From the NCBI GenBank assembly GCA_001584585.1, contig LSYV01000017.1:2268807-2302821 (forward strand): a stretch of 34,015 bases of DNA. The letters run 5' to 3'. Within the stretch, counting starts at the first letter, position 1, and the number at the start of each line of letters is the position of its first letter. Positions 10,001-19,990 of this stretch are shown piece by piece. This DNA is from Gonium pectorale (taxonomy: Eukaryota; Chlorophyta; Chlorophyceae; Chlamydomonadales; Volvocaceae). The notes below the pieces were generated by a model. The model did no database searches, was not told where the DNA came from, and saw only the letters and a program-made list of their open reading frames with translations. The translations under genes were made by a program, and so were the position numbers.

Positions 10001-13000
10001 GCGAGGGGCTGGCGTCGCGCGCCGGGTCCATGTCCGTGCTCGCGAGGCCAGGCGGCGGCCGGCCTCTGACGGCCAAAGTGTGCGACTTTGGGCTGCATGT
10101 GGTGAGTGCCGCATGCGTGTAGGGTAGGAACGTGGGCAAGTCGCGAGGTAACTCAAGCTTTCCGATCCAGATCAGCATTCCCAGCGTCATGTGTTTATTG
10201 TGTTCGTTTGGGTTGGGCGTTTGGGGTTGGGCGGAGGGTCTATGGGCTGTCGACCTGGGTTACTCGCTTGCTGCATGACTGCATTAATAACACACACACA
10301 CACATCGCATGACGTAACACACACACACACTTTCGCGCTTACGCTCGTCGTATGCGTTGTTCCTTTTCCTTTTGTTCCAACACACACACACACACACACA
10401 CACACATGGAAACGGGAGTGAAGCGGCTTTGGGATATGCTTGGCATCTGCCTGGTTGTGTGTCTGTGTGTATGCCGCACAGCCGTATGCACTCTCCAGGG
10501 GCTGCCGTGCGCCGCTTTTGTTTCTGTGGTAATGGGCACCTTGCAGCCCTCTCAAGCGGTGCGAGCGCCCGGGCTCCCCTTTGAAGGGGGATTCGAGCGC
10601 CTGGTATACCTTGTTGCGGAGCCAGTGGGCCGCTGCTGCGGAGAGAGCGCACTTGGGCCGCTGCTGCGGGTCTCCCCGTTGGCGGTCATTGAACCAGGCC
10701 AAGCGCGCCTCTCCCAGGAACCATGCTGTTTTGTTCGCCGCTGCCGCCCTCCGCCCACGTGCTTCTGGCCGCAGGTCCTCGACATGAGCCGCCCGGTGGT
10801 GACCGTCCGCCGACGCAGCTTCGAGGCCAGCTACACCGGGGACGGCATGGCCGTGGGCAGCGCCGGCCTGCCGCACTCGGGCTCCCTCAACCGGCCCTCC
10901 GCGCGCAACTCCCCCGCTGGCACCTCCGCCGCGGGCTCCTTGCCCGGCGGCCCGGTGGGCCCCGCCGGCGGCCACGGCTCTGGGCTGTACGCTGGCGGGC
11001 CGCCCGGCGGCTCGGGCCGCTACGAGCCGCGCTCTCGGCGGCCCAGCCTCATGTCCAATCGGGGGAACGACGACGTGGTAAGTGTACCCGCGGACCCATG
11101 TTTACGGTTGGCCGAAGGCCCAGGGGTCCTGGCAGCTCCTCGGTGACATCCTGGGCGGCATGCTGTGGGGTGGGGCGTGCTCGCGGTGACGGGGCGGCAC
11201 GACATCAGCTCTGGGGGGCCCCAGGCACGCGGTTCAAGGCTCATAGCTTGTGTTTTTTGGCCTCGCCTCGTCTCCTCCGGGAGCCTCCCGTCCGGCCCCA
11301 CGGCCAATCCTCTCCGCACCCGACGCGCTGCAGGCCAGCCCCTACCGCCGGGCCATCTCGCGCGACGGGGACTCATTCTCCCGAGCCCAGGGCGGCTTCA
11401 TCCGCAAGCACTCCAACCTGTCCCACAACGATTCTCTGGAGCCCTCGGGCTCTAACCTCGCGGCCGTTGCCGCCAACGCGCTCGCCTCCAGCCCGCCAAA
11501 GGCCGGGCCATTCAACGGCGGCGCCGCAGCCGCTGCCGCCGCTGCCGCTGCCTTTGGCACCAGCCCCGCCATGGTCGGCGGCATCGCGCGGCTGAGCTCC
11601 AGCGCCTCCAGCGCCGCCGCCATGGCCTCCGCTGCCGCGGCCTTCCGCGCCGCCGGCAGCGGCGCCAGCCCCGCCAACAGGAGCCCTAAGATCAGCGGAG
11701 CCGGCAGTACGCTGGGGGGGCCGAAGTGGTCGGGCGGCAGTACGGCGCCGGGGGCACCGGGCATCCCGCAAACCGCCTCCGTCACGGGCTTTGCCGCGGC
11801 ACGTGCGTCCCTGGACCTGTTGCTCCAGGGCCGCCTGTCCGCCTCGGCGGTCGTGGCGGCGGTTTCACAGTCGGCAGCCTCGTCGCACAGCGGAGCCCCT
11901 GCCGGGGCAGCAGCGGCCGCTGCCGCCGCGGCGGCGGGGCCGGGCTCCAACTCTGGGGTTCTGCCCGGCGGCGGCAGCAACGGCGGCCAGGTTACTCCAC
12001 ACATAGGGGAGGTGCTCAGCACGGCTCAGGTCATGATGCAGCTGCAGGTGAGGGCCTCTCGGCGCTGGCGGTGGGTGTTCGTACGTCGGAAGGAGGGCCA
12101 CATGCCGGGAAGTGGATGGCGCGTTGGGGACGCTCCGAGTGAATGTGAGGCCCGCTGCGCCTGGCGGTTCCGGGAATGGGTGCCCCGTTCCGTCGCTCGT
12201 ACCGCGCGCTCCGTCTCGCGCGACGTCGACCCGCCGCGCAAGGTTACGCCCACTCCTCAACACGCCTCGTCCCGCCGTGCCGGCTCGCGAATGCTAGTCC
12301 ATTCCCATTCCCTTGGGCGGTCCTGTTGATCGCCGGGCACTCAACCCGGGACGCACAACCGCCTGGTTGCGGCCACAATCGACTGCAAGCGCGCAGCGCG
12401 AGCGCGCCACCCAAAACGTACCGCAAGACTCGGCCTGTTCCCCCACACCCCGCAGGGCAGCAACACGGGCACGTCGGACCGCACCTCCCGCCTGCGGCCT
12501 TCGTACGCCGGCCCCTCCGCTGGTAACACCAGCGAGCTTCCCCCCTGCCTCACCATCGAGGCGGCCCTCCGCATGGCCAACCGCTCGGGCGGCGGCCGCG
12601 CCAGCGCCTCTACGGTGCCGGCTTCCACGGGGGCGCCGCTCATGAGCGGCTCGGGCGCCCCCGCGGAGCCGCTCAGCGCGGGCGGGCTCAGCGGCAGGGT
12701 GCTGGCGGGGGGCAGCCGTGCGGCGGGCGGCTCGCCGGCAGCGAGCTCCAAGGGCACGCGCGCGTTCCGCAGCAACGCGGCGCAGGTGGCGCAGGTGGGC
12801 ACTCGCGTGCGCGGGCGCGCGTCGCGTGGGCGGGGCGGGGCGGGGTGGGGCTCGGGGGCTTTGCCACTGCATGTCCGGAGGAGCGAGTCGAGGCAGGGCG
12901 GCGGGCCACGGGCCGGCGGCTCAACGACGCCGTGCCACCGATCAGGGGCCAGGAATGCTGCTGTTGCCTGCGCGGCTCCAGTGCTCCTTGTGTCCCAGCC

Positions 13001-16000
13001 GCCTTGCAAGTTGCAGACACAATTGGTCATTGACGCTCGTGCGCTCGCCCTCTCGCCCGCTCGCCGGTAGTATCTGGCCATGATGGAGGAGGATCTGCAG
13101 CTGGACCTGGTGTCCCGCTCATCGTCAAAGTAAGCAGCGGGGGGGTATGAGCAGGGATTTGCGCGCGCGCTTTGACCGATCCATCGGGGTCCCACTGTGA
13201 GCGGTTGGCAGGTTGAGTGGACTGAAGGGGGCGCAGACGGAGCGCGGCCAACGGTTGTGGTACTGGTCGGGTGGTGCGTGGGTTTGGGCGGACAGCAGCA
13301 CGGATGCATGCCCTCCTTCCGCGCCTATCAGGCCATGGGGAGGGGCCACAACCGTCCGCCGCGCCCCCTTGGGATGCCACCCCGCTTCCGTCAGCTGCTG
13401 CTCCCGCCCTCCGCCCTCACTCCGCGGAAGTGCTGCTGCATGCCAGCCCGTTGGCATCATACCAACCCATGCCTCATTGTTTCCCCGCTCCGCCTTGTAG
13501 AGCCCAGGCCGAGATGGATCCGCTGTGCGGCTCGCGGCCCGGATCCCATCACTCAACCGCCATCGCAGCCGGCCGCAGCGCGGCAAACAGCGTGCTGCTG
13601 GCCGCCGGTCTGGGCGGCCTGGGGTCGGCCACGGCGCCGGGCGGCCCGACGACGGGCGGCATCTCCACGCTCTCCAACCGCAGCCTGCTGTCCGCGGGCC
13701 CCAGCCAGGGGCACATGCCGGGGCCCGCGCAGATGCTGCAGGTGCGCAGCCGCGCAGTCAGCCCGGGAGCGCCGCAGCTGGCATGTGGGGGAGGGAGCGG
13801 CGAGGCGGCCGCCTGTGCCCCCGTCGAAGGGCCCTCGTTCCCTTCGTTTGCGTTGTTCATGCCGTTGGTGCCGTTACAAGGGTTCATCCCTGCGCGCCAC
13901 GCACGCTGTGGTCCTGCGTGGTGTGGTGTGTTTCGGGAAGCACCGTGGGCGGTTGTATCGGGTGCAGGAGAGGATGGCGGCTATGGCAATGAGAAACAGG
14001 CGGGGCCCAGGCGAGCCCTTTCGCTTCTCAGTCCGTCCTGCCGTAACCTCCAGTATGCGATTTGGTGTCCGCGACGCGACCCGTTTCCCATTCCGTATTA
14101 CCCCAACCCCTCCTCCCCCACCAGGCCGGCGGCTCCACCAGCCGCCTCAGCCCCGCCGGCAAGACCCGCAACAGCCCCGTCAACCCCCACCTGCGCCGAC
14201 CCTCCCAGCCGGGTGGCCCCGTCAGCGGCCGCCTCGGCTCACGAGACAGCCTCACCGCCGCCATCGCTGCGGCGGCCGCCGGCAACTCCGCCAACGCGCT
14301 GCTCAGCCGCGCCGGCCGCAGCGGAAGCGGGCCGGGCATGGCGGCGCAGGGGTCCGGCATCTGCAGTCCCAGCAGGGTCGGCAGCGAGGCGGGCGGCGGC
14401 AGCTTGGATGGCCATGGCCGGTTCATGCGCGTGCGCAGCGACGCCTCGGCGAAGAGCGACCTGGCCGCGGCGGTGGTGGGAAGGCCCACGGCGTCGCTGG
14501 AGCTCACCGGCGCAACGGCCGCCGCCCTCGACGGCAGCGGCGGCGGCAGCGGCAGCGGCGGTGGAGGCTCGCCGGCGGTCGCCACAGCCGGGGGGCCAGC
14601 GACTACCGGTCTTGCCGCGCGGGCGAGTGAGCCAGCGCCGTCGGAACATGGTTCAGGACGGCTGCCACCGCCCCACCCGGCACCGCCCCATCCGGCACCA
14701 CACCATCCGCCGCTTCCACCGCACCATCCGACACCGCACCACCCAACACCGCATCACCCAACACTGCACCACCCGACACCGCACCACCCGCCGTCAGATG
14801 CACAGCCGGCACAGCCAGAGCACCCGCCCGAGCAGCCGCGGCGACTGCAGGACCAACCGGAACCGCCTCAGAAACCATCCCCGCCGTCACTGCCGGCGAT
14901 GCTGCAACGACGCGTGACGCCGCCGCGGTTGGAGATCCCCGCAGTCGGCCCCTCCAGCGGCAGCGGCCTTCTCGCAACCTTCGCCACGCCCTCGCCCGCC
15001 CGCGGGCCCAACCCATCCAAGAGCAGCAGCCAGCCGGCCCTCTCCGTCAGCGGCGACGACATCGCCCTGGCGGCCGGCGCCGCAGCCGCCACCGCTGCCG
15101 GCAGCGGCAGCGGCGCCCTGCCGCGCCCCACGCGCGCCATGTCCAGCGGTAGCCGGGCGATGAGTAAGCTTAGCGGGCTCAGCGGCCCTGTAACCGCGCG
15201 GGCCGGCAGCGGCAGCAGTGGCCACCGGAGCCCCGGCGGCGCCGCGATGGCGCCCACCTCCCCCACCGACAGCGTACATCCCATGGACCTGAGCCCGCCA
15301 GCCGCCAGGTGGGGTGGGGGGCGCGGCGGGCGGCGTGTCGGGGCGGGGGGAGGACGCGGTGCGCGCGTCGGGTTGCCGCGTGGGGTTTATGTGTGCTGAC
15401 CTTACGGGGTGTCGTTTGCCTGGTAGACGTGCGCGCTGCGCTTTCGGCACTCACGCGCTGTGCAGCATGCCCGTGAAACGCCGGGGAGCACTAAAGCGCG
15501 GTAAAGCGGGGGCACTCTAAACCGCCTGGCGGCTGCTGGCCCTGACTAATTTGTCGGCCGCCGGCTGCCGCCCGTCCCCTATCTTCACCCTGCGGCCGCC
15601 CTGGTCCCCTACTCGCAGGGTGATACGAGGGCCGAGCCGGCAGCGGCTGGTGGCGATGCCATCGGCCGCAGATTCAATGGGCGCCGATTCGGAGAGCGGC
15701 GCTGAGGACCCGGTGCGCCGGCGCCAGGACAGCAACGCGACTGCCGTCTCCATCACCAGCCCCTTCATACGGCGCAAGTACACGTCTCTAGAGGTTTCCG
15801 TGCCCAAAGAGTCGTTGGGCCCCATAATACCGGTCACAACCCGACCGTCGCCGCGTGGCACGAGTGCGGGTTCGGGCGCCGCCGCCGCCGCCGCCGCACC
15901 AGACCCCTCGGTGGGTGCTGCGGCCGCCGCCGCTGCGCCGCAGGTGCCGCCTCGCGAGCCCCCGACGGGCCCCCGCAGCACGGGCGCCCTGCCTGGCCAT

Positions 16001-19000
16001 GCTGCTAGCGGCAGCGCCGGCGGCGCGCCTGACGGGCACGAGGTAGCGGCGCAGCCGTCTGCCGTCGCTCCTTCGACAGCCGCTGCCGCAGCTGGCGGCG
16101 CTGGCACCCGAACCTGGCTCGCCTCATCCGGCTCCACAATGGCGGCCTCCGCCGCCGCCTTGCCGCGCCCTCGCAACCTGAGCGCTGGCACCACCGGCGC
16201 CGTCAGCGGCCCCGTCACGACAGGCCTGCCTTCCGACACGGGCAGCTTCCCCGCCGCTGCAGGGGCCGGCTCCGGCCCGCCCCACAACCGCGAGCTGCAC
16301 AAGGTGGTCAAAAGGCTTCGTCCCGACGGCGGAGGCTCCTTTACGGGCAACTCCCCCCTGGGTCTGCTGCCGCCGGGATCGCCGGGCGCCGCCGACGGCA
16401 GCGGCAGCGGCGGCTTGCCGGCCAGCGCCGTCACCGCCGGCGGGTCGTTCAGCTACAGCAGGCGCGCTTCCATGGATACGCTGTCGTTCCACAGCATCAC
16501 CTCGGGGCGCAGCATGACGGCGGCGGCGGCTGGCGGCGTGGCCGCTGGGCTGCACCGCGACAAGCTGCTGTGGCCCCGCGGCAGCGGGCTGGCCGGAGGT
16601 GCGGGCGTAACTCCCGTCGTGTACACCAGCGACCCCAACTCCCCAGTGAGCAGCTACAGCGCCCAGCCCGGCTCAAGCGGCGCGCTAGCGCGCGCCGTGC
16701 CTCCGATGCGGGCCGCCGGGGCGGCGCTGGGCGCCGGTGGCGGCGCGGCGCCTGGCGGCGCGGCCGGCGTTGTGGTGCCCGGCAGCGGGGGGGTGCGCAC
16801 CACGAGCGGCGGGGTGTCGGGCACGAGTGGCGGCAACAGCGGTGAGGATGGCGGGCGCTGGCAGGCAGCTTCTATCTATTTGCGCAGGCTTGCTGCACGG
16901 AAAGTACACCAACGGAAAGCACACCAACAGGGCCCCAAATCCTTCTACTGAAGAGATGCTTCATTGCGCCAGCCCGGAATGCGCCGTTGGTGGGGTCACG
17001 TGCACTGCCAGAGCCTGTGCTGGGAGCATTACCGATGCCAGAGGGTTTGCGCCGTGTTCCCCTAATAGGCCAATGATGCCCTCTTGTCAACCGCAGACGA
17101 GCCCGGAGCCGCTCCGCCCTTCGCCCGCAACAGCAGCGGCGCTGCCCACTCCCACTCCCACGCCGCGGCCTCCTGGTCTGAACAGTACTCGCGCGCAGGA
17201 CCACCGCCGCCTGCCGCCTCTGCGCCCGGCGGCGCAATCACGGCCGGCTCGCTCTCGCGCGCCGCCACTGCAGCCAGTCTCCGCGCGTTGGGCGGTGACT
17301 CGCGGGTCGCTACCGCCGCCGGGATGATGCCCACAGCCCTGGCGTCGCCCATGCTGGCTCATGTAACTGGGGTGGTCAGCCAGTCCAACTCAGTCGGACC
17401 GGGCCTGGCGGCGGTAAGCCAGTTGCGATCTATGCACCTCCTCTCTTGCCTGCCGTAATGAACTTGCCCGCTCGTCTCCTCGCACAGTGGTCAGCCGGTC
17501 GCCAAGTATCCCTCTCTTGACCTCCCCGAAGCCGCTCCGCTGATCCCGTCGTGAGCTGCGGTTCCGTCTTCGTCCTGCGATATGAACCAGAGCAGCGCCC
17601 TCGCAGCAATGGCCAACCCGGCCCGTCGCTCCACGCGCGCGCACGCCCCGCACGACCCCACTCCGCCGAGCCCGTCTCAGGCGCCACGCCTCCTGCGTCG
17701 CCCCGTCCCGCCTCCCTGTTGGATCGTCCCCTCGCTCCCTTGCACAGCGCATGGTATCGGAGAGCGCCGCCAGTGGCACCACGCTGGGCGGCTGGACGGG
17801 CCGCGACGAGCTGCCCCCGCAGGGCGAGGCCGCGTACGCGCTGACTGGGCGCGCGGGAACGCTGCTGTATATGGCCCCGGAAGGTGGGGTGGGGTGGGAT
17901 GGACGCAGGAGGTTGGAGGCCTCCTCGCTGGGGTGGCTGTACGCGCATGCCGCTGGGGCGCGCGGGACGAGGCCCGGCGCAGGGTCGGGGCCGGAGGGCT
18001 CGCACAGAATGCCACGGTCGAGGACATGAAAGGGGCGGCGCTTGACGCGGGGGGCGCCGCACTTTGTTTAGGCGACGCGCATAGAGCGGAGAGAGGCTGG
18101 CGTGTTTTGTGTGCAGGTCAGGCGCTTCTGGGCGTTGAAAGCATCGTCCGCGGAAGCAGCAGCCTGCCTTCGGCTCCTGCGAGCCGCCAGGGCTTCTGCT
18201 CCATGGACAACGCCCTCCCATCCCGCCTGCCTGACTTCGCCAGCCGACTAATCACCTCCAAACCACGCTCCCGTAACCACCGCCCGCCCCCCCCCCCAAC
18301 CGCCGACCGCTGCACCTCCCCTTTGCTGTGTTCACCAATCTTCAGTTATCCGCCACGAGCCGTACAACGAGAAGGTTGACGTGTTCAGCTTCGGCGTGGT
18401 GCTGTACGAGGTGTTTGGGCGCATCCTGCTGCTGGAGAGCTACTCGCGCGACGAGCTGGAGAATCTGTCGGCGCGCATCGCGCAGGGCTTCAGGCACCAC
18501 CGTCCCGACTGCATGCCGCAGGCCATATGGGACATCGTGCAGCAGTGCTGGGCGCAGGTGCGCGGGCGCGGGCCGCGGCGATGCGGCGGGAGGGGGCTCG
18601 TGTGGGGTGTTGGAGGGAAGGTTTCAGGTGGTTAGGGGGCAGGGTTAGGCGGAGCAAAGCGTTAAATGTGAATGGTATGAGGTCCTCACGCTTCGAGGAG
18701 GAGCTCGCCACGCTTTCAGCAAGCGGCTGTCGCTCACTAGGAGGCCAGCCGGTAGGTGTCGTGGGAAGTCCTTGCGCTCAAACGGCATGCCTTCAGACGC
18801 TGCACAGGAGTTGCAGTCCCGGCCATAGTAGACTTCAGGCCATAGTCCCTTTCCCTCTGACACGCCGTTTGCCCTGCGCGCCGCCTCGCCTTCCTGCTCC
18901 CTCCCATCCCATCCCACCCTACCCTAACCCCACCCCACCCCACCCCACCGCCTTTCAATCCTCTGAATACCACCACCACCACCAACGCCACCACAGAACC

Positions 19001-19990
19001 CTGCCGACCGCCCCACGATGCCGCTGGTGGTCCGGCACCTGGAGCTGGCGATGGAGGCGCTTGCGGAGGCGGAGGCCGCCACTGCCGCCGCCTCGGGTGC
19101 GCACCGCCCCGGCTCGCAATTTGGAGACGGCAACAGCACCGCTCTGCCTGGATCGCCGGTCGCGGGCGCCGGCACGGGCCCTGGCAGTGCCGCGACAGGC
19201 ACCAAGGACCGCAGCAGCGGCCGGAGCATGGCCAGCCACCGCAGCCTGGTGTCGGTCAGGTGAGGGGGCGGCCGGGAGTTCGGGGCAGCGTGGTGGGGCC
19301 GAGTATTGGTGGGTGTGGGAGGGCGGGCATGGATGAGCTGTGGCGCGAGGCTACTGCTATGCATCACCCGTGGACGCTCAGTGATCCCCAATCGGGACCG
19401 GGGTGCTAACTCGCCCAGGGCCGCCGGCGCCTTCAGAAGGCTAGCGCCGCCTGGGGTAGCGTTGCGTCTCTCCTCGGATCGCGCACATCATCGCCCCATC
19501 ATCGCACGCGGGGCCCTCCTGCGCTCCCCACTACTACCGCCCACAACCCCGCCCCCCCTGCTCCTCCCGGCCCCACTCCAACCAAAGCTCCTCGGTGTCC
19601 GTCCGCACCCCACCACCCACCCCACCCACGCCCCTCAACTCAACTCCAGTAAGCATGCTTCGTGACCCCTTGATCCCGCCCGCGCCCTTCCGCAGCTCGC
19701 TGGGACGCCGTTCCCGCGGCATATCCTTCCGGCGCCGCCCCTCCATGCCCCGCGCGCAGCCGCAGCCGCAGGCGCCCACCCCCGGCCGTGCACCGCTGCT
19801 GCCGGCCACCTCGGCGGCCGCCTTTGGCTCCGAGTATTCGACGGGCGGCGCCGCAGGGGTTCTCAACAGCGGCAGCGGCCTCGCCTCGCCAGCGTCCCGT
19901 GGGTCCGTCAGCGGGCCGCTGCCCGACTCGCCCCTGGGAGATGGCGGCCACGCGCCGCGCTGCGGGCCGTGCGGCTGCGTGATCAGCTAA
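7048..19990 (+). CDS. Giant TKL-type protein kinase with about 1500-residue activation-loop insert and C-terminal CaaX box
   Basis: Eighteen exons: 7048-7170, 7248-7283, 7714-7836, 8351-8394, 8652-8751, 9217-10101, 10775-11077, 11334-12047, 12456-12794, 13071-13129, 13501-13741, 14125-15308, 15619-16841, 17097-17413, 17748-17883, 18346-18557, 18997-19259, 19696-19990. All borders are GT-AG with matching phase; 2198 residues. Motifs: glycine loop IGGGSSARVYRG (58-69), VAVK Lys80, alpha-C Glu99, hinge IVTELME with gatekeeper Thr138, HRDVKTDNVL (Asp319, Asn324), CDFGLH (Asp432), GTLLYMAPE (Glu1942), DVFSFG (Asp1954) and ADRP (Arg2018). All catalytic residues are present, so an active Ser/Thr or dual-specificity kinase is likely. 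Inserts of roughly 125 and 100 residues flank the catalytic loop, and the activation segment holds about 1460 residues of Ala/Gly/Ser/Pro-rich sequence. The protein ends CGPCGCVIS, a candidate farnesylation and palmitoylation signal. The ATG at 7038 runs quickly into a stop, so 7048 was chosen. The alternative donor at 12785 would remove three residues. Confidence 0.85.
7656..7698. repeat. (CCCAT)n pentanucleotide tract in intron 2 of the large kinase
   Basis: Imperfect tandem catcc units with a few T substitutions, ending about 15 nt before the acceptor of exon 3. It may serve as the polypyrimidine stretch of that intron. Confidence 0.75.
8406..8426 (+). repeat. G-run cluster just after the donor of kinase intron 4
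   Basis: Five G-runs (gggg t ggg t ggg t ggg t gaggg) lie about 12 nt inside the intron that begins at 8395. The spacing fits a potential RNA G-quadruplex or a binding site for G-tract-binding splicing proteins. Confidence 0.6.
8788..8812 (+). repeat. 25-nt dispersed intronic repeat, copy A (kinase intron 5)
   Basis: The core is taatacggaatgggaaacgg, flanked by long G-runs. An exact reverse-complement copy lies at 14080-14104 in intron 11 of the same gene. A shorter match (atgggaaacggg) occurs in intron 6 of the minus-strand kinase at 29766-29755. Confidence 0.8.
10291..10406. repeat. CA dinucleotide microsatellites in kinase intron 6
   Basis: Three CA/AC runs at 10291-10303, 10317-10330 and about 10380-10405, separated by unique sequence. 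CA tracts like these are common in volvocine introns. Confidence 0.9.
14080..14104 (-). repeat. 25-nt dispersed intronic repeat, copy B, inverted (kinase intron 11)
   Basis: Exact reverse complement of 8788-8812. It ends about 20 nt before the acceptor of exon 12, so here it lies antisense to the gene and forms part of the pyrimidine-rich intron end. Confidence 0.8.
14661..14800 (+). repeat. Coding minisatellite of about 15 bp encoding HHPTP-type pentapeptides
   Basis: Within exon 12 of the large kinase, units like caccacccgacaccg repeat with drift. They encode successive HHPTP, HHPTL and PHPAP pentapeptides inside the activation-loop insert. The period of 15 keeps the reading frame. Confidence 0.85.
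16899..16928. repeat. Two tandem 15-bp units in kinase intron 13
   Basis: ggaaagtacaccaac at 16899-16913 is followed directly by ggaaagcacaccaac, with one difference. Confidence 0.8.
18901..18952. repeat. Degenerate (CCCCA)n / CCCAT tract in kinase intron 16
   Basis: C-rich pentamers with A or AT spacers, about 45 nt before the exon 17 acceptor. It includes one CCCTAACCCC but is not a telomere-type array. Confidence 0.65.

Noticed and set aside
9114..10190. Minus-strand open frame of 358 codons opposite kinase exon 6
   Set aside because: It is the antisense shadow of a GC-rich exon: the plus strand carries HRD and DFG kinase motifs, while this frame shows no domain.
13271..14917. Plus-strand open frame of 548 codons
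   Set aside because: It only shares the true frame in exon 11 (13501-13741). Beyond that it reads through intron 11 and then exon 12 in the wrong frame.
18901..18952. C-rich repeat considered as an interstitial telomere tract
   Set aside because: Only one CCCTAACCCC occurs. The rest are CCCCA or CCCAT units, not the telomere repeat of green algae.
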